Made by a program: the position numbers and the translations under genes
From: Flavivirga spongiicola
Lineage (GTDB): Bacteria; Bacteroidota; Bacteroidia; Flavobacteriales; Flavobacteriaceae
Reading direction: 5' to 3'
DNA: 64,000 bases
Assembly: GCF_030540825.1 (NCBI RefSeq)
Contig: NZ_JAUOEO010000001.1
Coordinates: 2,391,001-2,455,000 of the forward strand
Notes under the pieces: generated by a model
Seen by the model: the letters and a program-made list of their open reading frames with translations, nothing else
Told to the model about the DNA's origin: nothing
The model's database searches: none
Shown: positions 34,865-43,523 of the stretch, piece by piece
How positions within the stretch are numbered: the first letter of the stretch is position 1
Layout: every line of letters starts with the position of its first letter

Positions 34865-35221
34865 ATGTCTAGAGACGAACAATTAAAAGAACGCTGGCAG
34901 TTGGTAGTAAAAAAACTATCCGATCAATTTGCTGATGGTGAGGCTTTAGACCTCGATGCCATTATTTATTTAATTGGAGTGCAAGAATTGGGGCAACTAG
35001 ATAGAAGCTTTAAAAAAGATCAGAAGTTAGACCTCATGCACATTGCTATCTGTAAATTGCTTATACCATATGGGTATTATGAGCTGGATTTTGTAGATAA
35101 TGATGGGTGGCCACACTATAAAACGCTAGAAGCCCTTCCCCATTTAAAAGCAGGTGAGCAAAGTGTTTTAATGAAAGAAGCCATCGTTAACTATTTTTTA
35201 GAAACCGAATACATTAATTAG
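34865..35221 (+). CDS. Conserved hypothetical protein upstream of pheS
   Basis: The 118-residue soluble protein has a helical N-terminal half (RDEQLKERWQLVVKKLSDQF) and a part with LDAIIYLIGVQELGQ, LMHIAICKLLIPYGYY and DNDGWPHY. I recall such proteins as conserved in Bacteroidota but know no function. It is 145 bp ahead of pheS on the same strand. Confidence 0.75.
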   Translation: MSRDEQLKERWQLVVKKLSDQFADGEALDLDAIIYLIGVQELGQLDRSFKKDQKLDLMHIAICKLLIPYGYYELDFVDNDGWPHYKTLEALPHLKAGEQSVLMKEAIVNYFLETEYIN

Positions 35222-35366
35222 TTTTTGGACGTTACTTTTTGAGAAAAACAAAAGGTCAGGCTTTTCACTATATCTTTTTACAAAAAAGTAAAAAGGATGC
35301 CATTGCAATCCTTAACGCAAATCCCGATAAATTGATTAAATTTGCATTCATTTTTGAAATGACGCC

Positions 35367-36386
35367 ATGATAGATAAAATAAAAGAACTCATTGCTGAAG
35401 CTGAAACCTTTAAAACACAATCTAAAGAAGAAGTAGAAGCATTCCGTATAAAATATTTAGGTAAAAAAGGATTACTAAATGACTTTTTTGCTGAGTTTAA
35501 AAATGTAGCTAACGACCAGAAAAAGGAATTTGGTCAAACTATTAATAAACTTAAAAAAACAGCCGAAGATAAGGTAAACGCTTTAAAAGAAGAGCTAGAA
35601 AGTAAAGAAGAAGTCATAGGTGTTTACGGGGATTTATCACGTCCAGGAGAACCTATTCAAATTGGTGCGCGCCACCCTATTTCGATTGTGAAAAATCAAA
35701 TTATCGATATCTTTTCTCGTATAGGTTTTAACGTTAGTGAAGGACCAGAAATAGAAGATGATTGGCATAATTTTACAGCCTTAAACTTGCCAGAGTATCA
35801 TCCCGCACGCGATATGCAGGATACATTTTTTATTCAAACAAATCCAGATATCTTGTTGCGTACACACACCAGTTCTGTGCAAGTACGTTATATGGAAAAT
35901 AACGCACCGCCAATACGTACTATTTCACCAGGTAGAGTATATAGAAATGAAGCCATTTCGGCACGATCACATTGTTTTTTCCATCAGGTGGAAGGTTTGT
36001 ATATAGATAAAGATGTGAGTTTTGCTGATTTAAAACAAACACTTCAGCATTTTACAACCGAAATGTTTGGAAAATCTAAAATACGTCTACGCCCGTCGTA
36101 CTTTCCATTTACAGAACCAAGTGCAGAAATAGATGTGTATTGGGGCTTAGAAACCGAAACCGATTACAAAATCACGAAAGGTACAGGTTGGTTAGAAATT
36201 GGAGGTTGTGGTATGGTAGACCCTAATGTTTTAGAAAACTGTAAAATAGACTCCACTGAATATTCAGGGTTTGCATTTGGAGTTGGTATAGACCGTATAG
36301 CGATGCTGTTACATCAAATTGGAGATATTCGTTTATTGAGTGAGAACGATGTTAGGTTTTTAGAGCAGTTTAAGAGTGCTTTGTAA
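35367..36386 (+). CDS. pheS: Phenylalanine-tRNA ligase alpha subunit
   Basis: The 339-residue protein is a class II synthetase subunit: an N-terminal coiled coil (about residues 1-85), motif 1 around VSEGPEIEDDWHNF, RTHTSSVQVRYM, motif 2 with SPGRVYRNEAISARSHCFFH, and motif 3 GFAFGVGIDRIAMLLH. It charges tRNA-Phe with the beta subunit, which is not in this window. The length is usual for the family. A small hypothetical gene follows 10 bp later. Confidence 0.96.
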   Translation: MIDKIKELIAEAETFKTQSKEEVEAFRIKYLGKKGLLNDFFAEFKNVANDQKKEFGQTINKLKKTAEDKVNALKEELESKEEVIGVYGDLSRPGEPIQIGARHPISIVKNQIIDIFSRIGFNVSEGPEIEDDWHNFTALNLPEYHPARDMQDTFFIQTNPDILLRTHTSSVQVRYMENNAPPIRTISPGRVYRNEAISARSHCFFHQVEGLYIDKDVSFADLKQTLQHFTTEMFGKSKIRLRPSYFPFTEPSAEIDVYWGLETETDYKITKGTGWLEIGGCGMVDPNVLENCKIDSTEYSGFAFGVGIDRIAMLLHQIGDIRLLSENDVRFLEQFKSAL

Positions 36387-36396
36387 AAAAGCGTGA

Positions 36397-36792
36397 ATGA
36401 AAAAAGACATCCAAATTCCAAAAGTTGAAGACGTTTACATCGCTATTGTAAATGAGTACAACGACATTTACAAGACGCAAGATTGGAATGCCTATATTAT
36501 AAACGATAAAGACGTTGACTTAGAAATGATTCTTATTGTTACTAGTGGCTATTCTGAAGATAAAATGACTTCTGTATTTAGAAAAAAACTAGATAAACTT
36601 CCAAAAAAGAGCTACGCAAAAATAGAATTGATGCAAGAGGGTTTGTTCGCTTTAAACAATACTTTTAAAGTTACTTTTTTTGAAGGCAATACCATGTTTG
36701 ATAAAACCTACTTGTTTAGAAAGAATACGATTAATTTAAAAGCTTTACAACCAGTTCCTTTAATGAGTGTTAAAGGTGTTTTGGTGAAGTAA
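36397..36792 (+). CDS. Conserved hypothetical protein downstream of pheS
   Basis: The 131-residue soluble protein starts KKDIQIPKVEDVYIAIVNEY and has VDLEMILIVTSGYSEDKMTS and a beta-rich C-terminus. I do not recognise a domain. It lies 10 bp after pheS and so is probably co-transcribed. Its likeness to proteins next to pheS in other flavobacteria is a memory, not something shown here. Confidence 0.75.
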   Translation: MKKDIQIPKVEDVYIAIVNEYNDIYKTQDWNAYIINDKDVDLEMILIVTSGYSEDKMTSVFRKKLDKLPKKSYAKIELMQEGLFALNNTFKVTFFEGNTMFDKTYLFRKNTINLKALQPVPLMSVKGVLVK

Positions 36793-36918
36793 ACCCTTCC
36801 GCCTTTAATTCCTTTTATAGAAATTAAATTCACCTTCCCTTCTTCGAATGGAAGAATTTGGTTTACAGTTTCATTTAAATTTTAAAGAAAGATATTATTT
36901 AGCAAATTTATAAAAACT

Positions 36919-36939
36919 CTCCTCCTTCTAAAGGAGGAG
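36919..36939. terminator. Hairpin between convergent genes
   Basis: The 9-bp stem ctcctcctt / aaggaggag has a 3-nt loop (cta). It lies between the gene ending at 36792 and the convergent gpsA gene, so it may be a two-way terminator or one more dispersed hairpin repeat. Confidence 0.5.
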
Positions 36940-37025
36940 TGGATTCAATTTCGAGGTGGTTTATTTTTATGCCTTGAACTAGCATTTTTTTTATTGTATT
37001 TTAAACAAAACTAGTATAACTACCC

Positions 37026-38027
37026 TTAATCTAACTTATCAGTTAATTTTTTAAACACTTTTTTTGGGTTTTTACCTTCATATAAAACTTGGTAAACGGC
37101 ATTAATGATTGGGAGTTGTGTTTTTTTTGCGTTTTTCTGATTAAGTAAATGAGCACTTTTTGTAGCATAATAACCTTCAGCAACCATATTCATTTCCATT
37201 TGAGCCGATTTCACCGTGTAACCCTTACCAATCATATTACCAAACATGCGATTTCTGGAAAAAACCGAATAGCCAGTTACCAATAAATCACCTAGATAAG
37301 CAGAGTTATTGATGTTACGTTTCATTTTATGCATTTTTTTAATAAAACGTTTCATTTCCCTAATAGAGTTGCTCATCAGTACACTTTGAAAATTATCCCC
37401 ATAACCCAAACCATGCGCTATTCCGGCAGCAATAGCATAAATGTTTTTTAGCATGACAGCATATTCTACACCTATAATATCATCACTAATTTTGGTTTTT
37501 ATGTAATCACTAGATAATTTATTAGCTATGAATTTTGCTTTTTTAGCATCCGAACATGAAATGGTTAGGTAAGATAAACGTTCCAAAGCCACTTCTTCAG
37601 CATGACAAGGCCCAGCTATAACGGCAATATTATCATAAGGAATTTTGTAAAACTCATGAAAATGTTCACCAACTAGAAGTCCAGATTCTGGTATAATTCC
37701 TTTTACTGCAGAAACAATTATTTTGTTAGAAATATCAATATTTAGTTTTTCTAACTCGCTATGGATAAAAGCAGAAGGAATTACAAAAAATAAAACATCG
37801 GCATCAGCAGCCATTTCATTAATATCATTGCTAATTTTTAGCTGTTCTAAATGAAACTCAACCGAGCTTAAATAATTAGGATTATGTTGCTCTTTTAATA
37901 AATGCTCTTTGGTATAGACACTTCTCATATACCAACCAACTTCATTTAAATTTTCACAAAGCATTTTCACAATAGCAGTTGCCCAACTTCCTGCTCCAAA
38001 AACTGCATATTTTAAAGGTTTATCCAT
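37026..38027 (-). CDS. gpsA: NAD(P)H-dependent glycerol-3-phosphate dehydrogenase
   Basis: The protein has the Rossmann motif FGAGSWATAIVKML at the N-terminus, VSAVKGI, the AGPCHAEEVA segment and the catalytic LKNIYAIAAGIAHGLGYGDN block (about residue 195). It makes glycerol-3-phosphate for phospholipids. I choose the ATG at 38027 (MDKPLKYAV), since a TTG three codons upstream has no advantage. About 333 residues is the usual size. Confidence 0.94.
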   Translation of the reverse strand: MDKPLKYAVFGAGSWATAIVKMLCENLNEVGWYMRSVYTKEHLLKEQHNPNYLSSVEFHLEQLKISNDINEMAADADVLFFVIPSAFIHSELEKLNIDISNKIIVSAVKGIIPESGLLVGEHFHEFYKIPYDNIAVIAGPCHAEEVALERLSYLTISCSDAKKAKFIANKLSSDYIKTKISDDIIGVEYAVMLKNIYAIAAGIAHGLGYGDNFQSVLMSNSIREMKRFIKKMHKMKRNINNSAYLGDLLVTGYSVFSRNRMFGNMIGKGYTVKSAQMEMNMVAEGYYATKSAHLLNQKNAKKTQLPIINAVYQVLYEGKNPKKVFKKLTDKLD

Positions 38028-38158
38028 AGATAACAAATCATTTATATTTCAAAAATACACAAAATAATAATGATTGTTAAGTCAAGAAAAGATTAAGAAA
38101 TTGTTTTTTGGCACGCGTTTTGAAAACACTAAAGTATAAACCCTAAAAACGTTTGATT

Positions 38159-39097
38159 ATGAGGACTGTAAAATTACTACTTAGCTTTGCTTTAATAGCG
38201 ACATTGTTTACATCATGTTACACAGAAGTACATGTTGATGACGAACCAACAGGGATATCTATAAATCAACTATTAAATTCGCACGAGATATGGTATGTTG
38301 ATATTAATAGTACCAAAGGATTTGGTGAAACTCCTTTTTTGCAAAAAGCGTTTACGATATCTTTTAGAAATGGGGTGATATATGCAAACAACAATATAGT
38401 TGGATTAGGCGACAATGGAAATGGTTTTGGTATTGATATTGGAGAATATAATGCTTATGATATGGTTTTAGATGTTTCTCATGATATTGATGGGTTTCAA
38501 ACTTTCGATGTTTTTCAAATAAATAGTAATACTATAGAGCTTTACAATCCTAATAATGACACTTCTTATTTCCTAGAAGGTTACCAACGTAGTAATTTTG
38601 ATTACGATTTTGTTTTCTATGATAATATTCATTATTTCTTACAAGAATATGAAGCTTGGGAAAAGACTTACACAAGCGAGTTTGGAGCTATAAATGAGTT
38701 TGATAATGAAAATTATTTACAGTTTTTAGCTGGTGGAAATGATTCAACATTTCAAAGTTCACAGGATGAAAGTGGGACTGCTGTAAATAATCTTACATGG
38801 CATTATACAGGAATATATGGTGTTGGAGATGTTAGCGGAGATGCGTATTTGAAAACTTTAACATTAGATTATGATTTCTTCAACAATGAACACTTCGAAT
38901 TGAGCGTTATAAATGATGGAAAGATAGAGTTGTTTCACCCGTCGTCTGAAACAGTTTATGAGTTTGAAGGTAGAGGGTATATACAATATCTAAAAAATGG
39001 AGATACAAAAGGGAAAGTAAAGGCTTCGGTTGATAAGAAGCGTAAGTATAGAAAAGATAAAGTAGATAACCCAAGAGAAAACACTAGGGTTAAATAA
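38159..39097 (+). CDS. Hypothetical lipoprotein
   Basis: The product is about 312 residues with a lipobox (LFTSC, Cys20) after MRTVKLLLSFALIATLFTSC. The body has two similar halves, each with a strand-rich block: FTISFRNGVIYANNNIVG with IELYNPNNDTSYFLEGY, and LTLDYDFFNNEHFELSV with IELFHPSSETVYEFEGR. This internal repeat suggests a duplicated beta domain. The C-terminus is very basic (KKRKYRKDKVDNPREN). Function is unknown. It is followed by a strong terminator. Confidence 0.8.
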   Translation: MRTVKLLLSFALIATLFTSCYTEVHVDDEPTGISINQLLNSHEIWYVDINSTKGFGETPFLQKAFTISFRNGVIYANNNIVGLGDNGNGFGIDIGEYNAYDMVLDVSHDIDGFQTFDVFQINSNTIELYNPNNDTSYFLEGYQRSNFDYDFVFYDNIHYFLQEYEAWEKTYTSEFGAINEFDNENYLQFLAGGNDSTFQSSQDESGTAVNNLTWHYTGIYGVGDVSGDAYLKTLTLDYDFFNNEHFELSVINDGKIELFHPSSETVYEFEGRGYIQYLKNGDTKGKVKASVDKKRKYRKDKVDNPRENTRVK

Positions 39098-39241
39098 TAA
39101 AGATAATAAAGTGAGATCCCACTTCTTGTACTGAATTTGTTTAAGTATCTAGCGGGGTTAATTCAACTAATTAATTTGAGTTTGCTTTTCAGGCAGTACA
39201 AATTAAAGTTTCACTAAAATTTTGGTTGGTTATTTAGTTTA

Positions 39242-39284
39242 GAAACCGTTTAAAGAATTGTTCTTTAAGCGGTTTCTTTTTTAT
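39242..39284 (+). terminator. Rho-independent terminator after the lipoprotein gene
   Basis: The 16-bp stem 39242-39257 / 39261-39276 has one mismatch and a 3-nt loop and is followed by a T-run. It is about 145 bp past the stop codon. Confidence 0.85.
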
Positions 39285-39371
39285 TCAATTTAAAAAAACG
39301 ATAAAGTATGTGACCTTATAATTTTTTGGGTGTCTAAAAAGCATTAACCCTCAAAAAAATTATTAAATATT

Positions 39372-39857
39372 ATGGGATTGTTTTCATTTATTAAAAACGC
39401 TGGTGCTAAAGTATTCGGGATTGGAACAACAGATGCAGAAGATGCAGAAGCCGCTGCCGCAGAAGCACTTAAATTAGAAAAAGCTGCTGCAGAAAAACTT
39501 AAACAAACAATTGTAGATTTACAATTACAAATAGAAAACTTAAATATTTTTATTGATGAAGACATTGCTATTGTTACAGGATTGGCTTACGATCAGGCTA
39601 CTAAAGAAAAAGTAGTCTTAGTTATTGGGAACTCTAAAGGAATAGCCATTGTTGATGATCAAATGACGGTAGAGCATACAGAACCTGAAGCGCAATTTCA
39701 CACAGTGATTAGTGGTGATACTTTAGGGAAAATTGCAAAGGAATTTTATGATGATGCTATGAAATACCCGGTTATTTTTGAAGCTAATAAGCCGATGCTA
39801 ACAGATCCAGATAAAATTTACCCAGGACAGTTATTACGTATTCCAGCCCTGAATTAG
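39372..39857 (+). CDS. kbp: Potassium-binding protein Kbp (BON-LysM, YgaU type)
   Basis: The 161-residue protein starts MGLFSFIKNAGAKVFG as YgaU/Kbp does. It has a helical Ala/Glu-rich stretch, a BON domain (IAIVTGLAYDQATKEKVVLV) and a LysM domain (FHTVISGDTLGKIAKEFYDD) ending PDKIYPGQLLRIP. The E. coli protein binds K+ in the cytoplasm. Compared with that protein it has an extra alanine/glutamate-rich segment at about residues 20-45. There is no signal peptide. Confidence 0.92.
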   Translation: MGLFSFIKNAGAKVFGIGTTDAEDAEAAAAEALKLEKAAAEKLKQTIVDLQLQIENLNIFIDEDIAIVTGLAYDQATKEKVVLVIGNSKGIAIVDDQMTVEHTEPEAQFHTVISGDTLGKIAKEFYDDAMKYPVIFEANKPMLTDPDKIYPGQLLRIPALN

Positions 39858-39890
39858 AATCTATTTAATAGCATGATACTTTGTGATAAA

Positions 39891-39918
39891 AAGCCAACTA
39901 AATTTAGTTGGCTTTTTA
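39891..39918 (+). terminator. Rho-independent terminator after kbp
   Basis: The stem aagccaacta / tagttggctt (39891-39900 and 39906-39915) is followed by a short T-run. It is 34 bp past the stop codon of kbp. Confidence 0.88.
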
Positions 39919-40006
39919 TATGTTTTTTAATTACAAAAACAAGCTTAGTAAATGATGTTATTATTATTTATGATAAAATCAGATCGTTTTTTAGAATAGA
40001 TGAGTT

Positions 40007-40585
40007 TTATTTATAAAAATTCATCTCATCTAAATATTCCCAAACAAATTCCGGAAGCATTGGTTTTATATTTTTACCTGCTTTAATAGCATGACGTATA
40101 AATGTTGAAGATAACTCCATAATAGGGGCATCGATATGATGTATTTTTTTATGATCATCGAATTGTGTTTCTATCTTATTTTTAGAAATACGGGGGTATA
40201 CATAAATATGATGATTCTCAAGAATTAACTCATAGTTTCTCCATTTATGAAAACTCTTTAAATTGTCTTCACCCATAATTAATGAAAATTCGTGGTCTGG
40301 ATGTTTTTCTTGTAAATAGGCAAGTGTATTTACAGTATAATTAGGTTGTGGTAAATTAAATTCTATATCGCATGGCTTAAGCTTTGTATAATCTTTAGTA
40401 GCACGATATACCATTTCTAAACGTTGGTAATTATCCAGTAAACTACTCTTTTTTTTAAATGGATTATGCGGAGTCACTACAAACCAAATCTGGTCTAAAT
40501 CACTATATTCTGCTAAATGATTGGCAATAACTAAATGCCCAATGTGAATAGGATTAAAAGAACCAAAATATAGACCAACTTTCAT
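40007..40585 (-). CDS. nadD: Nicotinate-nucleotide adenylyltransferase
   Basis: The 192-residue protein has the nucleotidyltransferase motif GSFNPIHIGHL (HxGH) at residues 8-18 and the C-terminal SSTFIR motif. It converts nicotinate mononucleotide to deamido-NAD. It follows gmk by 10 bp on the same strand, and yicC lies before that, so the three form one operon (yicC-gmk-nadD), a grouping common in Bacteroidota. Confidence 0.95.
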   Translation of the reverse strand: MKVGLYFGSFNPIHIGHLVIANHLAEYSDLDQIWFVVTPHNPFKKKSSLLDNYQRLEMVYRATKDYTKLKPCDIEFNLPQPNYTVNTLAYLQEKHPDHEFSLIMGEDNLKSFHKWRNYELILENHHIYVYPRISKNKIETQFDDHKKIHHIDAPIMELSSTFIRHAIKAGKNIKPMLPEFVWEYLDEMNFYK

Positions 40586-40595
40586 TCTAATGTTT

Positions 40596-41186
40596 TTAAG
40601 AATTTAGAAAACCATCAACTAGTTTATGCGCATTTTCAAGCGCTTTCTCTAAATCGTCATTTACTACGATCACATCAAATAACGGTGCTGTTGCTAATTC
40701 TGCTGAAGCTTTCGCAACGCGCATATTAATTTTGTCTTCACTTTCAGTTTTACGCTTTTTTAATCTAATTTTTAACTCATCAATACTTGGTGGCTTTACA
40801 AAAACAGCTAAAGTTTCCTCTGGGAATTTTCGTTTTATACGCAAACCACCAGATACATCAATATCAAAAATAACATGTTTACCCATAGCCCAAATACGCT
40901 CCACTTCAGTTTTTAAAGTACCGTAAAAATTATCACGATATACTTCTTCCCATTCTAAAAATTCATCATTTTTAATTTTGTTTTTGAATTCTTGAGCCGA
41001 TAAAAAATAATAATCTTTTGCATCTATTTCTTCACCTCGTTTTTCTCTGGAAGTTGCCGATATGGAAAATTCTAAATTCAAATCTTCTATACCTAATAGA
41101 TGTCTTACAATGGTTGTTTTTCCTGAACCTGAAGGTGCAGAAAATACGATGAGTTTGCCTTTGTTTTTTGTTTTTTGTTTCGTCAC
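40596..41186 (-). CDS. gmk: Guanylate kinase
   Basis: The 196-residue protein has the P-loop FSAPSGSGKTTIVRHLL, the GMP-binding segment SATSREKRGEEIDAKDYYFL, and VIFDIDVSGGLRIK. It phosphorylates GMP to GDP. It lies between yicC and nadD in a compact operon. The start MTKQKTKNKGKLIVFS is a little longer than in E. coli but plausible. Confidence 0.95.
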   Translation of the reverse strand: MTKQKTKNKGKLIVFSAPSGSGKTTIVRHLLGIEDLNLEFSISATSREKRGEEIDAKDYYFLSAQEFKNKIKNDEFLEWEEVYRDNFYGTLKTEVERIWAMGKHVIFDIDVSGGLRIKRKFPEETLAVFVKPPSIDELKIRLKKRKTESEDKINMRVAKASAELATAPLFDVIVVNDDLEKALENAHKLVDGFLNS

Positions 41187-41245
41187 TTACTACTTGAATA
41201 TTTTATTGAATTTACTGTACACTGCTACTGAATACTGCAAACTAA

Positions 41246-42103
41246 TTAAAGTACGTTTAATAATTGTTCCTTAATTTTTTCCAGCTCATCTTTCATCTGA
41301 ACCACTAATTGTTGCATAGGCGCATAATTACTTTTAGAACCAATGGTATTTATTTCTCTTCCCATTTCCTGACCTATAAACCCAAGTTTTTTTCCGTTAG
41401 AATCTTTAGAATTTATACATTCTGTAAAGTAATCCAAGTGGTTTTTTAAACGTACTTTTTCTTCAGTAATATCAAACTTTTCGATATAATATACCAACTC
41501 TTGCTCAAAACGATTTTCATCATATTTCTCTTTTAAGTCTTCAACGCCTTTAAGTAAACGTTCACGAACACCTTCAACGCGTTCAGGATCCATAGCAATA
41601 ACCTGTTCAAGAATATTCCCGATGGTGATGATCCGTTTATTAAAATCCTGTTCAAGCACTTTGCCTTCATCTAATCTATGATCGATTAAGTCGTTTACAG
41701 CAGTATTGATTTGTGCTTCGATGGTTTTCCATTCATCATCATCAATTTCCTCACGAACCGTATTTAAAGCATCTGGAAAACGAACTGCCATCTTAAGAAG
41801 TTCAATAGCATCACCATCAACGACATTTTTTAGCTGTTCTATATATTGTTTAACAACAGGTGTGTTTATTTGTGTAGAGGTGTCTTCTGCAGTCGCTTCA
41901 ACATAAATAGAAAAATCAATTTTCCCTCGTACTAATTTTGCAGCGAGAAGTTTTCGAATAAATAATTCTTTTTCTCTGTAAATCGAGGGCATCCTCGCAT
42001 TTAAATCTAAATTTTTACTATTAAGAGATTTAAGCTCTATTGTTATTTTTTTAGTGGGTAATTGCAATACAGATTTTCCATAACCTGTCATTGAATATAT
42101 CAT
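41246..42103 (-). CDS. yicC: YicC/YloC family endoribonuclease
   Basis: The 285-residue protein starts IYSMTGYGKS, the family hallmark, with LKSLNSKNLDLNARMP after it, and ends with IGQEMGREINTIGSKSN and a last helix. YicC-type proteins are RNA endonucleases linked to mRNA decay. The adjacency to gmk is the same in many bacteria and supports the call. Confidence 0.93.
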   Translation of the reverse strand: MIYSMTGYGKSVLQLPTKKITIELKSLNSKNLDLNARMPSIYREKELFIRKLLAAKLVRGKIDFSIYVEATAEDTSTQINTPVVKQYIEQLKNVVDGDAIELLKMAVRFPDALNTVREEIDDDEWKTIEAQINTAVNDLIDHRLDEGKVLEQDFNKRIITIGNILEQVIAMDPERVEGVRERLLKGVEDLKEKYDENRFEQELVYYIEKFDITEEKVRLKNHLDYFTECINSKDSNGKKLGFIGQEMGREINTIGSKSNYAPMQQLVVQMKDELEKIKEQLLNVL

Positions 42104-42456
42104 AGTACATGTATTAAGTTTTGCAAAGGTAATTAAAACCTAAAGGATAGAAAATAGATTAATCTTTATTGAATAGCCACAGTTGATTAAAACGTTTTTT
42201 TTAAATATCAAGTAAGAATATCTTCAGTTTTACAATTCATTTTGACAGAGAGGAAGTGCGAAGTCATCATTAAAAAAAGAAAGGATAAGCTCCTTCAAAG
42301 CCTCCGATATGGAAGCGTCCATTATTGGAAATAACAGTCTCAAGTTATGATTGTAAATCTTAGAGGTCTCGAACCTCACTTCGAAGTAGGGCTTTTATGT
42401 GAAGTCAACAAATATTTCGTTGGCTATTTTTTAATTTTCTTTTTGTCCAGAAGTAT
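42104..42456. other. 353-bp gene-free region with repeat debris
   Basis: I see no gene here. The left part is the yicC promoter region. The middle (about 42238-42400) contains gaagtgcgaagtcatc-type words resembling dispersed flavobacterial repeats. A terminator-like stem (gtcaac / gttggc with T-run) lies at about 42401-42434. Confidence 0.45.
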
Positions 42457-42908
42457 TTAATAGTTACGATGCAGTTTTTTAGCCCAATTCGCTAATTGTT
42501 TAATTTCATTATCGGTTAAATTAGCGTCACTATGCGTTATTAAATATGGAGAAATAGGCATATGTTTTTCTTCAACTTCTTCATAAATCTCTTCCATTTT
42601 ATGTTTTTTGCGCTTTGTTGAATAATTTGCCCATTCAGAAAAATTTAATTCTTCCTTTCCTTCCTCAATATGGTCGGCCAGTCAATAGTTAATAGGTGTA
42701 ATGTTACTATACCATAAATAATTGGTGTCATTACTATGACAGTCATAACAGGTATTAGACAATAGGTTTTGGACTTCAACAGATGGTTTAGTTTCTTCTA
42801 CAAAGGCAATCAAAGACTCCATTGAACCAACATTTTTTCTGGTCTGAAAAATTGCGCTATTACAAATAACAGGCATAAGCCGATTAGTATTTTTTTTATT
42901 ACAGACAT
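42457..42908 (-). pseudogene. Broken haem-binding (cytochrome-like) domain protein gene
   Basis: Reading from an ATG at 42908, the first 25 codons (SVIKKILIGLCLLFVIAQFF) give the usual membrane anchor of this family. A run of six A at about 42831-42836 is one base short, and the frame then shifts. The second frame continues to the haem motif CYDCHSND and WYSNITPINY, where an in-frame TGA (42682-42684) stands where a Trp codon is expected. The same frame then runs on through LADHIEEGKEELNFSEWANY to a natural stop at 42457. Two independent lesions make this a true pseudogene unless one is a sequencing error. The total of 452 bp is one short of a multiple of three. Confidence 0.88.
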
Positions 42909-42925
42909 AAATATACTCGATTTAA

Positions 42926-43324
42926 TTAATCCCATTTATTATTTACCGAAAGAGCATATTTCCCTGCGCCTGTATAAAACAAACTGATTGCTCCAAAAAG
43001 ATACAAGCCTAGCAATTCTACACTCCAACCTCCGTGCTGGTTTAAAGTAAAAATATCGGACGCATGCACTAGAAATAATGCAAATAGTGCACCAAGTGCA
43101 AAAACAATACTCGCTAACCTCGTTCTATAGCCAATGATAATTGCAATAGGGGCTACGATTTCAGTAAAATATACACCATAGCCCAAAAGTGAAGGCAATC
43201 CTTTTTCTGAGAGTACTCCTTCTATAAAAGATATGCCTTTAAGTTTTGCAAAGCCGTGAAATAACATTAATACACCCAATGAAATGCGTAATATCAATAA
43301 TCCTAAATTTTCGTTTTTGTTCAT
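42926..43324 (-). CDS. DoxX family membrane protein
   Basis: The 132-residue protein has four membrane segments and the DoxX opening LLILRISLGVLMLFHGFAKL, then GYRTRLASIVFALGALFALF. DoxX-like proteins are small quinol-related or redox-linked membrane proteins with poorly known roles. It lies 17 bp upstream of the broken haem-binding gene on the same strand, so the two were probably co-transcribed. Confidence 0.88.
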   Translation of the reverse strand: MNKNENLGLLILRISLGVLMLFHGFAKLKGISFIEGVLSEKGLPSLLGYGVYFTEIVAPIAIIIGYRTRLASIVFALGALFALFLVHASDIFTLNQHGGWSVELLGLYLFGAISLFYTGAGKYALSVNNKWD

Positions 43325-43390
43325 TACAATTTCTATTTAATTATTTAATAAATGTAATCTAATTTGCTTTTTAATCGAAAAGAATTCTCC

Positions 43391-43440
43391 GAGGCTTTGC
43401 CCCGAAGACGGTCCGTTTCAAGTAATTCTTTATTAGGTCA
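43391..43440. repeat. Dispersed intergenic repeat related to 34756-34800
   Basis: The words gtttcaag.aatt.tttatt and a preceding gccccgaa or gcctcggg block are shared by both places. It is non-coding and lies between the DoxX gene and the beta-barrel receptor gene. Confidence 0.5.
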
Positions 43441-43523
43441 TTGCCGCTTATATCATAAACAGCCATAATTTCTGCTAAAAAGAACCCTAAATACTTATCG
43501 TATTCTGACTTTTAATGACATAT

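Noticed and set aside
39344..39565. Minus-strand open frame opposite kbp
   Set aside because: It is a Ser/Ala-rich antisense reading of the alanine-rich segment of kbp.
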